NCBI GenBank assembly: GCA_041399085.1
Contig: JAWKTM010000008.1
Span: 124,001 to 188,000, forward strand
Length of the DNA stretch: 64,000 bases
Direction of reading: 5' to 3'
Source: JAWKTM01 sp041399085
GTDB lineage: Bacteria > Planctomycetota > Planctomycetia > Pirellulales > Pirellulaceae
Positions 37,144 through 45,325 of this stretch are shown here, in pieces. Below the pieces are notes generated by a model. The model searched no databases and was not told the DNA's origin. It saw only the letters and a list, made by a program, of their open reading frames with translations. Both the position numbers and the translations under genes were made by a program. The number at the start of each line of letters is the position of its first letter. Position 1 is the first letter of the stretch.

Positions 37144-39207
37144 GTGGCTCATTGCATCAAGTCGGTTCGTTATGTCACGCTTCTGACGCTTATTTCTCTC
37201 CTATACCTGAACGCGAAAGTTCAGAATGCGAATGCTCAGCCTCCAGACTCATCGTCCGCGGCAGACGGCCAACAATGGGCGATTCTCATTGGAGCCGAGA
37301 ACTACCGTTTTGCCGCCCCTTTGGCGTACACGATCAACGATGTGGATCAACTTGCGTTGACCATGCGCGAACGTGGCGGCGTATCCGCGCGGAATATTGT
37401 GCGATTCGTGGATTCGGCCGATGACGAATTGCGCCAGCCGCTCAGACAAAGTTTGCTTTCGGAATTGCCCAAATGGCTAGAAAAACCAGGGCCCAATGAT
37501 CGGTTGTTGGTGTACTTCAGTGGACATGGGTTTCAATCCGACGATGGCAAGTTGTTTCTCGCGCCTCTCGATTGCGATCCAGCTCGAGCGGAGGAAACGG
37601 GGCTTTCCGTCGCGTGGCTCCGAGATCAGTTGGCGGCGTGTCGCGCTGGCCTAAAGCTCCTCATTCTTGATTCATGTCATGCGGGAACCGAGAAAGGGGA
37701 GACCGACGTAGAGAATGGGGAGGCAGGTCAAGACATGCGACGTGTGGCGGCGAAGGAATTGGGCGAACCGTTCCGGGATATCGAGGGTGTAATTACACTT
37801 GCTAGTTCCACCAACGAGCAGAAGAGTGTGATTTGGGCCGAAAAGCGACAGTCGCTATTCACCTATTGGTTGAACCAAGGGCTTAAGGGGCATGCGGACG
37901 AAGGCGGCGACGGAATCGTTGATATCGATGAGTTGAATAAATATGTATACGACAACGTCACACATACGGCGGAAGCCCGTTTTCATCGGTCGCAGTCTCC
38001 GGTCCGAATCATACGTTCGGGAGTGCAAGGGGTGCCTTGGGTGCTCAAGCTGGCTCCGTTGCAGCTGAAGCATTTGATTTCGGATATGGCAGACCAGATT
38101 GCGTGGGCCATGGAGTCGCGGGGCATCAAGAAAGTAGGCGTCATGCAGTTCACTGCCGATACGCAATTCGGCGAGGCCCTGGGCGGAGAGTTTGGGGCTT
38201 TGGGGCGGTGGTGTACGGCGGAGTTGGAAAACAAACTATTGGAGACTGGAACGGTCGAAGTGATCGACGGGCGGGAGCTTGTGACGCAGCTCAAGGCGCA
38301 ACAATTTTCCGTGGATCAACTCGGCTCGCGCGAAGCGTTGGCTAAACTCTCGGCCAGCTTGGACGGTTTACCTGCCATCGTGACGGGCACTTTGCGCCAC
38401 AGGCAACATCGGCTCATCACGTTGCAGTGCAAGCTGAAGCAACTGGAAACGAACTCGCTGGCCGGAGCGGCTGGCGGTGCGGCGCTGTTGAATGAACACG
38501 AATGGGCGATGCTGGGGCTGAGCGTGGCCGTTAAGCCGGAAGATCGCCCGCCTCCATTTCCGGGCGTGCAGCCACAAGAGCAAATGATTGCCAAGTTGGA
38601 CGAACGAGCTCAGGGTGCGCATCCACTGAGCGATCCGAAGTTCCCCTATCGCGTCGCAATCTATGTGGATGGCAAGGAGCGGTCGGGGGAGTTTCGAGGA
38701 AATGATTATGTGGTTCCCTTACGTCAAGGCGAGGTTTACACGATTCGCGTGCGACTTCTCGGGCGTGACAAAGTCTACATGCGTTTGTTGGTAGATGGGC
38801 TTAATACACTTCCCGAAAAGGTACAAGAGAAGGGAATCGCGACGGTCGAAGTGGCGCCGATTGTGAAGCTGGATGAAGCGCGGGGTTGGATACTCGACCC
38901 TTCCGCGAGCAATCAGCCGTTATGGGAGATACGCGGGTTTGTGACGGAGACAGGTACCGGTGGCAAACTTCGTCGGTTCGTCGTTGTCGACGATAATCTG
39001 TCCGTCGCGGCGCAGAAGAACTTCACGGAGAATTTGGGCCTTATCACAGCGGCGTTTTACGCGCCCTCGCTGAGTCGCGTGGGAACGGGCGCCGAGGACG
39101 TGGAGACATCGGAAAACATTCAGGAGCGACGCGACGTGAAGGCGGGTGAGTTGTTGAGCGTCGTACACATTCGCTATGTTGATCCCGCGGAAGTTGCCAC
39201 TCCGTGA
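37144..39207 (+). CDS. Secreted caspase-fold protein with CsgG/LpoB-like and C-terminal domains
   Basis: The 687-residue protein is read from GTG 37144, which is preceded by AGGA and begins a signal segment (VRYVTLLTLISLLYLNA). The caspase domain spans about 30-330 (WAILIGAENYRFAAPLAYTINDVDQLA), with His128 (VYFSGHGFQ) and Cys178 (LILDSCHAGT). Then comes a region resembling CsgG/LpoB-type periplasmic domains (VGVMQFTADTQFGEAL, CTAELENKLLETGTVEVIDGRELVTQLKAQQ, ALAKLSASLDGLPAIVTGTLR; about 335-450). The C-terminal part (about 490-620: YRVAIYVDGKERSGEFRGNDYVVPLRQGEVYTIRVRL) is reminiscent of DUF4384-like surfaces. No break is present. The gene lies 68 bp after the CHAT gene. Domain names beyond the caspase are inferred from short similarities. 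Confidence 0.88.
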   Translation: MAHCIKSVRYVTLLTLISLLYLNAKVQNANAQPPDSSSAADGQQWAILIGAENYRFAAPLAYTINDVDQLALTMRERGGVSARNIVRFVDSADDELRQPLRQSLLSELPKWLEKPGPNDRLLVYFSGHGFQSDDGKLFLAPLDCDPARAEETGLSVAWLRDQLAACRAGLKLLILDSCHAGTEKGETDVENGEAGQDMRRVAAKELGEPFRDIEGVITLASSTNEQKSVIWAEKRQSLFTYWLNQGLKGHADEGGDGIVDIDELNKYVYDNVTHTAEARFHRSQSPVRIIRSGVQGVPWVLKLAPLQLKHLISDMADQIAWAMESRGIKKVGVMQFTADTQFGEALGGEFGALGRWCTAELENKLLETGTVEVIDGRELVTQLKAQQFSVDQLGSREALAKLSASLDGLPAIVTGTLRHRQHRLITLQCKLKQLETNSLAGAAGGAALLNEHEWAMLGLSVAVKPEDRPPPFPGVQPQEQMIAKLDERAQGAHPLSDPKFPYRVAIYVDGKERSGEFRGNDYVVPLRQGEVYTIRVRLLGRDKVYMRLLVDGLNTLPEKVQEKGIATVEVAPIVKLDEARGWILDPSASNQPLWEIRGFVTETGTGGKLRRFVVVDDNLSVAAQKNFTENLGLITAAFYAPSLSRVGTGAEDVETSENIQERRDVKAGELLSVVHIRYVDPAEVATP

Positions 39208-39238
39208 CCTTTGCGAATGCGGCGGCGTGGCAATGTGA

Positions 39239-40138
39239 TTACTTGATTCTGGCAGCCCGTGTGGCCAAGTAATCGGAGAGCGTGACGTCGAACGGTCGGT
39301 CGGTACGCATCTGCTGGTAGTCGATGGCTTGTCCGCGGCAGGTGTTGCGGACGCCGGTGAGAAACTTGTCGAATTCGGCCAAGTAGGCTCGGCGCAGGGA
39401 ACGGGCGTCCGCCATGACTTCCGGCATTTGTTCCAGGCCCTTGAACATGGTCGGTTGTGTGAACGGGAAATCCAGCTCGGCGGCGTCCAGCACGTGCGCG
39501 GCGATCACGTCGTGGCGGCGGTGTCGCAAGTGTTTTAGGCCCGTGGAGAGCGAGGCTACGTCGTCGAAAAAGTCGCTTAGCAGTAGAACGACGCCCCGTT
39601 TCTTGAGACGTTCGGCCAACTCGTGAAAAATGGGGCCGCAGCGAGTTTTTGCTTGGGGCCGGACGTTCTCCAACACCTGCAGGATTTGACTGAGGTGCGA
39701 AGGATTGCTGCCGGGGCGGATTAGGGTGCGAATTTGATTGTCGAAAGTTACTAGTCCGACCGAATCTTGTTGTTGTAGCACGAGCCACGCCATTGCTGCC
39801 GCCACGGTCTGAGCATATTCGAGTTTCGACATGGCGGCGTCTGGTCCGCGGTACTGCATACTCTCACTAATATCCAGTACCAAATAGCAAATCAGGTTTG
39901 TCTCATCTTCATACTGTTTGAGATAGAATTTGTCGCTACGGCCGAACACCTTCCAATCCACATGTCGCAGGTCGTCGCCTGGCGCGTATTCGCGGTGTTC
40001 GCGAACTCGATCGAGGAAGCCGCGGTAGGGACTGCGATGCAGGCCCGACACATAGCCTTCCACGATATGTCGCTGCAACCGCAGACTGCCGAGCTTAGCC
40101 AGCGTCCGCGGATCTAAAGACTTCAGCGACGTGTCCAC
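39239..40138 (-). CDS. DUF58 domain-containing protein
   Basis: The 299-residue soluble protein shows the DUF58 block (REYAPGDDLRHVDWKVFGRSDKFYLKQYEDE) and a von Willebrand A-like core (LVLDISESMQY, DSVGLVTFD, LLLSDFFDD). DxSxS is the MIDAS-type motif, here DISES. DUF58 proteins are encoded with MoxR ATPases in many bacteria and are thought to work with them in metal insertion or complex maturation. It is convergent with the last caspase-fold gene (31 bp apart) and overlaps the 3' end of moxR by 44 bp, so the pair is translationally coupled. Confidence 0.92.
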   Translation of the reverse strand: MDTSLKSLDPRTLAKLGSLRLQRHIVEGYVSGLHRSPYRGFLDRVREHREYAPGDDLRHVDWKVFGRSDKFYLKQYEDETNLICYLVLDISESMQYRGPDAAMSKLEYAQTVAAAMAWLVLQQQDSVGLVTFDNQIRTLIRPGSNPSHLSQILQVLENVRPQAKTRCGPIFHELAERLKKRGVVLLLSDFFDDVASLSTGLKHLRHRRHDVIAAHVLDAAELDFPFTQPTMFKGLEQMPEVMADARSLRRAYLAEFDKFLTGVRNTCRGQAIDYQQMRTDRPFDVTLSDYLATRAARIK

Positions 40139-41148
40139 GGTCGTTCGAGCTTTCGTCGGCGGGGAGATGTTCGATCAAACGGCGAATCAGGTCGTCGGCG
40201 GAAATGCCTTCCGCTTCGGCGTTGAAATTGGTCTTTATGCGGTGACGCAGGACGGGCAGCGCGACGGAGCGAATGTCTTCCTGGCTCACATAATTCCGGC
40301 CATGCAAAATGGCGCGGGCCTTGGCGCCCAGCACCATGTATTGGCTGGCTCGCGGACCAGCGCCCCAAGTGACATTCTCACGGATAAATTCAGGGGCGTC
40401 TGGTTGATTGCTGCGTGTTAGTCGGGCGAGCTTCAAAGCGTAGCGGGCGACGTGATCGGCGATCGGCACTTTGCGCACGACGCGGGTGAGTTGCCCGATT
40501 CGTTCGGCGTCCAGTGTGGGAACGATTCGCGATTCCAGGTCGGCCGTCGTGCGTTTAACAATTTCTAGCTCGTCGTCCTCGCTCGGGTAATCGACCAACA
40601 CATGGAACATGAAGCGGTCAGTTGCGGCTCCGGGCAGCGGATACGTGCCTTCTTGCTCAATTGGATTTGCGTGGCCAGCACAAAGAATGGTTGTTCCAGC
40701 ACGTGGCGTTGGCCGCCGACGGTGACCTGCTGCTCTTGCATGGCTTCGAGCAACGCGGCCTGGGTCTTAGGGGGCGTGCGGTTGATTTCGTCGGCCAGCA
40801 CCACATTGGCAAAGATCGGGCCCGGCAGGAAGCGAAACATCCGCTCGCCCGTGGATTTGTCCTTTGGATCACTTCGGTGCCGGTAATATCCGACGGCATT
40901 AGATCGGGTGTGAACTGGATGCGGCTGAACTTCAGCGACAACGCATCGGCGACCGAGCGAATCATCAATGTCTTGGCCAAGCCTGGCACGCCGACCAGCA
41001 GACAATGTCCCTTGGCGAACATGGCGATCAGCAATTCCTCGATCACTTGTCGCTGGCCCACAATGGCTTTCGACATTTCGCGTGTGATCTGTTGGTACGC
41101 TTCGTTCAGACGCTGGACAGCCTGGAGGTCTTCGCCTTCGAGCATCAA
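40095..41148 (-). pseudogene. MoxR family AAA+ ATPase (two single-base frameshifts)
   Basis: Starting at ATG 41148 (MMLEGEDLQAVQRLNEAYQQI), the protein has Walker A (LLVGVPGLAKT), then a break near 40863. The next frame carries Walker B and the sensor region (FLPGPIFANVVLADEINRTPPKTQAALLEAMQEQQVT), then a break near 40666, then the lid domain (MFHVLVDYPSEDDELEIV, PDAPEFIRENVTWGAGPRASQYMVLGAKARAIL). Both breaks fall in a run of three A residues (coding strand) where four would restore the frame. After correction the protein is a typical MoxR of about 350 residues. MoxR ATPases act as chaperones, usually with DUF58/VWA proteins, and DUF58 follows here. This is very probably a sequencing artefact. 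Confidence 0.9.
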
Positions 41149-41269
41149 TGGTTCCTCGTCGATCAGAGTATCACCCGCCGATGGGCCCGGCGAGGAACCT
41201 AGGATAGTCGATGCCGCGGGCGAGCGTGATGCCGTGGGCGAGTCGCTTGCGCGAAACGCGACGCGGGGC

Positions 41270-41608
41270 CTATGCCTTGTCCGTCGAGCGAATGCGAACC
41301 CGTTGGCAGAGATCGATCAACGTATCTAGCTCGCCGGTGATCGAATCGAGCGGTTGGTCGGATCGTAACGGTTCTTCCACGCGGGCCGCGGCGTGGGTGA
41401 GCTGGGGAAAGCCGTAACCGCCGGCTGCCCCGCGGAGTCGATGGGACAACACACGCACTTGGTCGGCGTCTTCGGCGGCCTTGGCCGCCAGCAGTTGTTC
41501 GACGCGACGCGGCAAATCGCCGACGAACATCTCAATGAGTTCCGCGTAGTCCGGGTCGTCGCCGAGATCGGAGTAAAGGAACGAATCACCAATGGTTGCC
41601 GAAATCAT
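41270..41608 (-). CDS. HPt domain protein
   Basis: The 112-residue protein is read from ATG 41608, which has AAGGGG at about 8-bp spacing. It is a four-helix histidine phosphotransfer domain with the phospho-accepting His in VRVLSHRLRGAAGGYGF (His about 56) and helix segments ELIEMFVGDLPRRVEQLLAAKAAED before it. HPt proteins relay phosphate between receiver domains of hybrid kinases and response regulators. No kinase is adjacent; the hybrid kinase at 22989-28163 has no HPt of its own and is a possible partner, by inference only. An alternative ATG at 41650 adds 14 residues; the longer open frame to 42577 is antisense to the Cys-rich gene. Confidence 0.85.
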   Translation of the reverse strand: MISATIGDSFLYSDLGDDPDYAELIEMFVGDLPRRVEQLLAAKAAEDADQVRVLSHRLRGAAGGYGFPQLTHAAARVEEPLRSDQPLDSITGELDTLIDLCQRVRIRSTDKA

Positions 41609-42127
41609 GTTGTCTGCCCCTTCGAGATCATTTAGCGGTATGTGAAACATAACACGCGGTTTTGGGACACGATGTCGGCGCGTCTCGGCAGCGCGACGCA
41701 TTTTCGCGCCGGTGGCAACGGTTCGATGAATTGCCGGGAATTTGCGGTGCAACCCATCGGCAGTTGTGGGTTCCAAGCCCACGTGGATTGCATGTAATTC
41801 GTTCGCTGTCCCCATTGTCAGGGGAAAACGCTGTCGTCGCGGGCTGCGGCAAGCGCCCCCGTTCGTTCGTTGAAAACCGCGCCGTCGGTGAATCCGGTAC
41901 AACGCGAAAAGCGGCTCTGGGCAATTCTGGAGAAATGCGATCTCTAGTGAAGAGCTGCCGGTCAAGTCGTCGATGACAGACCATGCAATCAGCACGCGTG
42001 GTGCTGGTTCGAGAAGCCAGTGAAATTCGACTGAGCCGCCCGGATGAAGAGAACTCATGGGGCCAGCCGACTGGCAAAGGAACAAAGGTACCGTCTGTTG
42101 AGTTTCTTCGAACGAGGAGCCCTCCCT
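41609..42127. other. Divergent intergenic region between HPt and GCEPAC genes
   Basis: About 520 bp without a recognised gene. It should hold the promoters for both neighbours; no convincing -35/-10 pair, strong hairpin or repeat stands out. Confidence 0.4.
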
Positions 42128-42682
42128 ATGAAGCGACGAGTTATTCTTCCCGCGATCTTGGCTTTCAGCCTGATCACCTTGGTGGCCAATTTCGCCCAAG
42201 CCAGCTTGCTGGACCGCATGTTGGGTGGCGGAAGCTGTTGTGAGCCGGCCTGTGGTTGCGAACCGGCTTGTGGTTGCGAGCCTGCTTGCTGCACGCCTGC
42301 CCCGACCTGTGGCTGCGACGTTTGCACGCCGAGCTGCTGCGGTCACAAGCATCGTCACGGCCTGCTGCATCACCTGCGCAATCGTTGCTGCAAGCCGAGC
42401 TGCTGCGAGCCAGCTTGTGGCTGCGAGCCCGCTTGCGGTTGCGAACCGGCCTGTGCGTCGAATTGTGCCCCAGCTTGTGGTTGCGAGCCGGCTTGTGCTC
42501 CGACCTGCGGCTGCGAGCCCTCCTGCTGCGCTCCGAAGTGCTGCAAGCGAGTTGGCTTGTTGCACCACCTGAAGCACAAGCTTCGCTCGTGCTGCAAGCC
42601 CGTTTGCTGCGAACCGGCTTGCGGTTGCGAACCGGCTTGTGCCCCGGCTTGCGGTTGCGAACCGAGCTGCGGTTGCAACTAA
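42128..42682 (+). CDS. Secreted cysteine-rich GCEPAC-repeat protein
   Basis: The 184-residue protein starts at ATG 42128 with a signal peptide (MKRRVILPAILAFSLITLVANFAQA). The mature part is dominated by CCEPACGCEPACGCEPAC-type hexapeptide repeats (C-G-C-E-P-A), interrupted by two basic blocks that resemble each other: CCGHKHRHGLLHHLRNRCCK and CCKRVGLLHHLKHKLRSCCK. About 30% of residues are Cys. Like the YTV protein, it is probably a disulfide-linked extracellular or wall protein typical of planctomycetes. The two-part HLRNRCC/HLKHKLRSCC duplication suggests internal doubling. A long GC-rich hairpin follows. Confidence 0.8.
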   Translation: MKRRVILPAILAFSLITLVANFAQASLLDRMLGGGSCCEPACGCEPACGCEPACCTPAPTCGCDVCTPSCCGHKHRHGLLHHLRNRCCKPSCCEPACGCEPACGCEPACASNCAPACGCEPACAPTCGCEPSCCAPKCCKRVGLLHHLKHKLRSCCKPVCCEPACGCEPACAPACGCEPSCGCN

Positions 42683-42762
42683 GCTAGTTGCCGAAAAACC
42701 ATCGACCGGGAAGCGGTACGAGCCGCAACTCGTGACTGCTCTCCCTGTCGATACCGGATAAG

Positions 42763-42801
42763 CCGCGGCCCACGATGCAAGTCGTGGGCCGCGGTCGTTT
42801 C
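42763..42801. terminator. Probable bidirectional terminator between the GCEPAC and Uma2 genes
   Basis: A perfect 13-bp stem (CCGCGGCCCACGA with TCGTGGGCCGCGG) with a 6-nt loop is followed on the plus strand by a T-rich stretch (TCGTTTCTT). It lies about 80 bp after the Cys-rich gene and about 25 bp after the restored end of the convergent Uma2 gene, so it could serve both. Confidence 0.65.
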
Positions 42802-42824
42802 TTGAGATCCGGTGAGACGCTCGA

Positions 42825-43408
42825 CTACGAACTTTTCGGCTGCGTTCCAGCCGGCGCCGCGAACAAATCGGCGACCGCCACGGAGAAGCCGGGAGACATC
42901 CTCGCCGGTTGGCTGATCGTCGCGTTGCAAGATGGTTCCGCCGTGCTCATGGTCCGTACACATGCACGACTTGCGCGTTCGGTTCAATTACCCACACCAA
43001 TCGCACGCCGGCTGACAGATACTCGTTGACCTTGACCAACACGTCGCCAAACAGCTCGTGCGGAGAGATAACTTCCACGGCCAAATCCGGAGCGATCGTG
43101 ACATATCCTTGCGGCTCGTCGGCGGTTGACATCCGATCCGCGCGAATGAAGGACACGTCCGGCTTTCGCACCTTGTCAGGGTCGTCGGGAAAGCAGCGGA
43201 AACCGGCATCGGCCGGAGCGACCCAACCGAGACCGTGATCGCCACAATGGCGACGGAGTAGAAAATACATCTCGCCACCAACGCGACTGGAATGGTATCC
43301 CATCTCTCGCTCCACTAGCTGTCCGTTTACCAGTTCGAACGAAACGGAGTCTGGCATCGCCAGCAAGTCGTCGGGAGTAACCGCGGTTCTACTTTCAGCG
43401 ATACTCAT
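42825..43408 (-). pseudogene. Uma2 family endonuclease (DUF820), frameshifted near its 3' end
   Basis: From ATG 43408 the protein reads TPDDLLAMPDSVSFELVNGQLVEREMG, then RKPDVSFIRADRMS, then IAPDLAVEVISPHELFGDVLVKVNEYLSAGVRLVWVIEPNAQVVHVY. This is the Uma2/DUF820 PD-(D/E)xK restriction-like fold, with the expected Asp in RKPDVSF and Glu in VEVISP. The frame ends at 42947, but the conserved tail continues in another frame (LQRDDQPTGEDV) and then a third (PGFSVAVADLFAA), with breaks near 42950 and 42900. Uma2 proteins are numerous in cyanobacteria and planctomycetes; their cellular role is unknown, and a mobile-DNA link has been proposed. It is 25 bp downstream of the FAD oxidoreductase on the same strand. 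Confidence 0.82.
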
Positions 43409-43433
43409 GGTTTCCCTCGAAATTCAGCGGCGG

Positions 43434-44866
43434 TCAGTCCCGCAAGCAATGTTGATTGGCCATCGAAATGCCGCTAATGATCGTTCCAATAATACCCACA
43501 AAGCCTTGGTCGGTGCCACACACAAACACGTTCTCCCACGGCGTCGTGCCATCGAGGTGTTTGTCGGGAGCTCCATAGACCGCGCCATTATCGTGCCAAG
43601 TAAAACGGCGAATGGTCTTCGGAGTGAACAGATCGGTGTCGACCACGTGGTTGCGAAAGTCGGGATAGAATCGGACGGCTGACGCCACGGCTCGGTCATA
43701 CCATCGCAGTTTCGCCAAGCGATAATCGTCCTCCGAGAGATTCGACCAGCGAGCGTAGTCGGCGATGGACGTGATGCGGACAACGCCATCAGGAAGCTGG
43801 CCGTCTTCGGGGCCATAGTCGAAATTGTTGGGCGAGCAGATCACGCCGGTCCGCACGTCGCACAAGCCGTCATCCGGCCGTTGCCAATGGAATCGCGGCG
43901 AGTCGTTGTAGAACACGATCGTACGATCCATGCCCAATTGCTTCGGCTGCTTGTCCAGTACCGAGATGCTTTCGATAAACGACATCTGTCCTGGCTGAGC
44001 GGTCTGTCCTGGCTGAACCGTCTGCCCTGGTTGAGCATTCGAGGACGAACTGGCGGCGGGCACTTCGCGGCCCATCCGCATTGTCTCGACCCAACCGGCA
44101 GACGAAAGGATTCGGCGTCCCTGAATTTCTTCGCCGTTGTCCAAGATGACTCCGACCGCGCGACCATCTTCGATCTGAATGCGATCCACGCCGGCTCGCA
44201 ATCGGAGTTCGCCGCCCAGCCCGCGAAACTTCCGCACCAGATTCTTCAGAATCAGCCGCACGCCGGCGAACGGACGGGCGAATCCCTCCAGAAAGATGCT
44301 GCGAAACATGATGCAGAACTGGCCCCAGTCCATATCATGCTCGCGAGCGTTGCCGTACCACATCAGCGGGCAGAGCAGCATTTCGATCAGCAGCGGATCG
44401 GACAGCGTCTCGCTCAGAACCGCACGCGTCGACTGGTCAAACGCCGCTTGATCCAGGTCGTCGTAATCGACCAGCTTGTCCAGCAGACGCTGAAAGTTGT
44501 CGATCTGCGCTGGAAAACGCGATGCGATCTGCGACTTCAGCAGTTCGATGTCGTTGCTAAAACGCAGCTCGACGCCCGGAAAGGCGATGGCCGATTCCAA
44601 CTGCGGCGACAGCGCGAAGTCTTCCCAGCGAAAACGGAGCTGGCGAAGCAACCGGGCCAGCGGACCTTCTTCGCCCCAGCCGGAGTGAAGTTCGTGACGG
44701 CATGCAAACCGGCGTCGTAATCGCGTCCGTTCAGCCGATAGAACGAGTTGAGTCCGCCGATCGTATAGTGCCGCTCGAGCACGCACACGCGTCGATCGAA
44801 ATAGGCCAGCCGAATTCCCGCCGCGAGTCCCGACATGCCGGCGCCGATGATGATCGTGTCGTACAT
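43434..44866 (-). CDS. CrtI/phytoene-desaturase-like FAD oxidoreductase (one frameshift)
   Basis: ATG 44866 starts an FAD-binding motif (MYDTIIIGAGMSGLAAGIRLAYFDRRVCVLERHYTIGGLNSFYR). The frame breaks near 44666, where one G restores it (AAGGT to AAGGGT). The remainder runs to 43434 with the middle region RFRWEDFALSPQLESAIAFPG and the CrtI-type C-terminal FAD segment (DGTTPWENVFVCGTDQGFVGIIGTIISGISMANQHCL). About 475 residues in total. Such enzymes desaturate or isomerise isoprenoid or acyl chains. A three-fold PGQT repeat is inserted in the middle (near 44000-44030). It follows an ACP gene and a ketosynthase gene, so it may act on an ACP-bound or lipid product; that is inference. Confidence 0.85.
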
Positions 44867-45016
44867 GCTGCTGCCGGTCGAATTCTTCGCGCCGAATGTT
44901 TAAGAGCGGGGCCCGTGCCCACCAATTTGACTTGCAAGCCCCGGTTGCCCGGACGGAACCGATGACACGCCCGCGGAAGTGACCGGGCTTGGACCAACCG
45001 CTAGGCCGTCCGCCCG

Positions 45017-45276
45017 CTAAGCCTTCTGAACATCCGCCATGCGTGGAGTCAGATAATCAACGGTGCTCTGCATGCTGTTCAGATGCGAGTAATCCTCTTC
45101 TGGAATCTGACGCGATGCCGCTTTCGTAATTCCATCACGATGTCCAGGAAGTCCATGCTGTCCAACTCGAGTTGATCGCGGAAAGCAACGTCGTCCTTCA
45201 AGTCGCTGAGGTCTTCATCCGGCGCAATATCGCCGAGGATGTCGAGGATTTCTTCGCGAATCTCCGCGGGACTCAT
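45017..45276 (-). CDS. Acyl carrier protein (C-terminal frameshift)
   Basis: From ATG 45276 the protein reads MSPAEIREEILDILGDIAPDEDLSDL and contains the 4'-phosphopantetheine attachment motif ELDSMDFLDIVMEL (Ser in DSM). As written it stops at 45079 after RHRVRFQKR. Restoring one C near 45109 gives the usual ending RHRVQIPEEDYSHLNSMQSTVDYL with a stop at 45017 and a length of 86 residues. The strongly acidic, small fold is typical of dedicated ACPs. It lies between a ketosynthase gene (49 bp upstream) and a CrtI-like oxidoreductase gene on the same strand, so it is presumably the carrier for that pathway rather than the fatty-acid ACP. Confidence 0.88.
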
Positions 45277-45325
45277 AGGCAGTCATCCTTCCTGTACTGG
45301 CCGACGCGCTCGTGCGTCGCCCCGG

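Noticed and set aside
30195..39207. Idea that the caspase cluster is a classical cytosolic antiphage system
   Set aside because: Three of the proteins carry signal peptides and there is no gasdermin, nuclease or nucleotide-signalling gene beside them; a surface role fits better, so defence is not claimed.
41270..42577. 435-codon form of the HPt protein
   Set aside because: Residues before 41650 are low-complexity and antisense to the Cys-rich gene; the HPt fold is complete from 41608 with its own ribosome-binding site.
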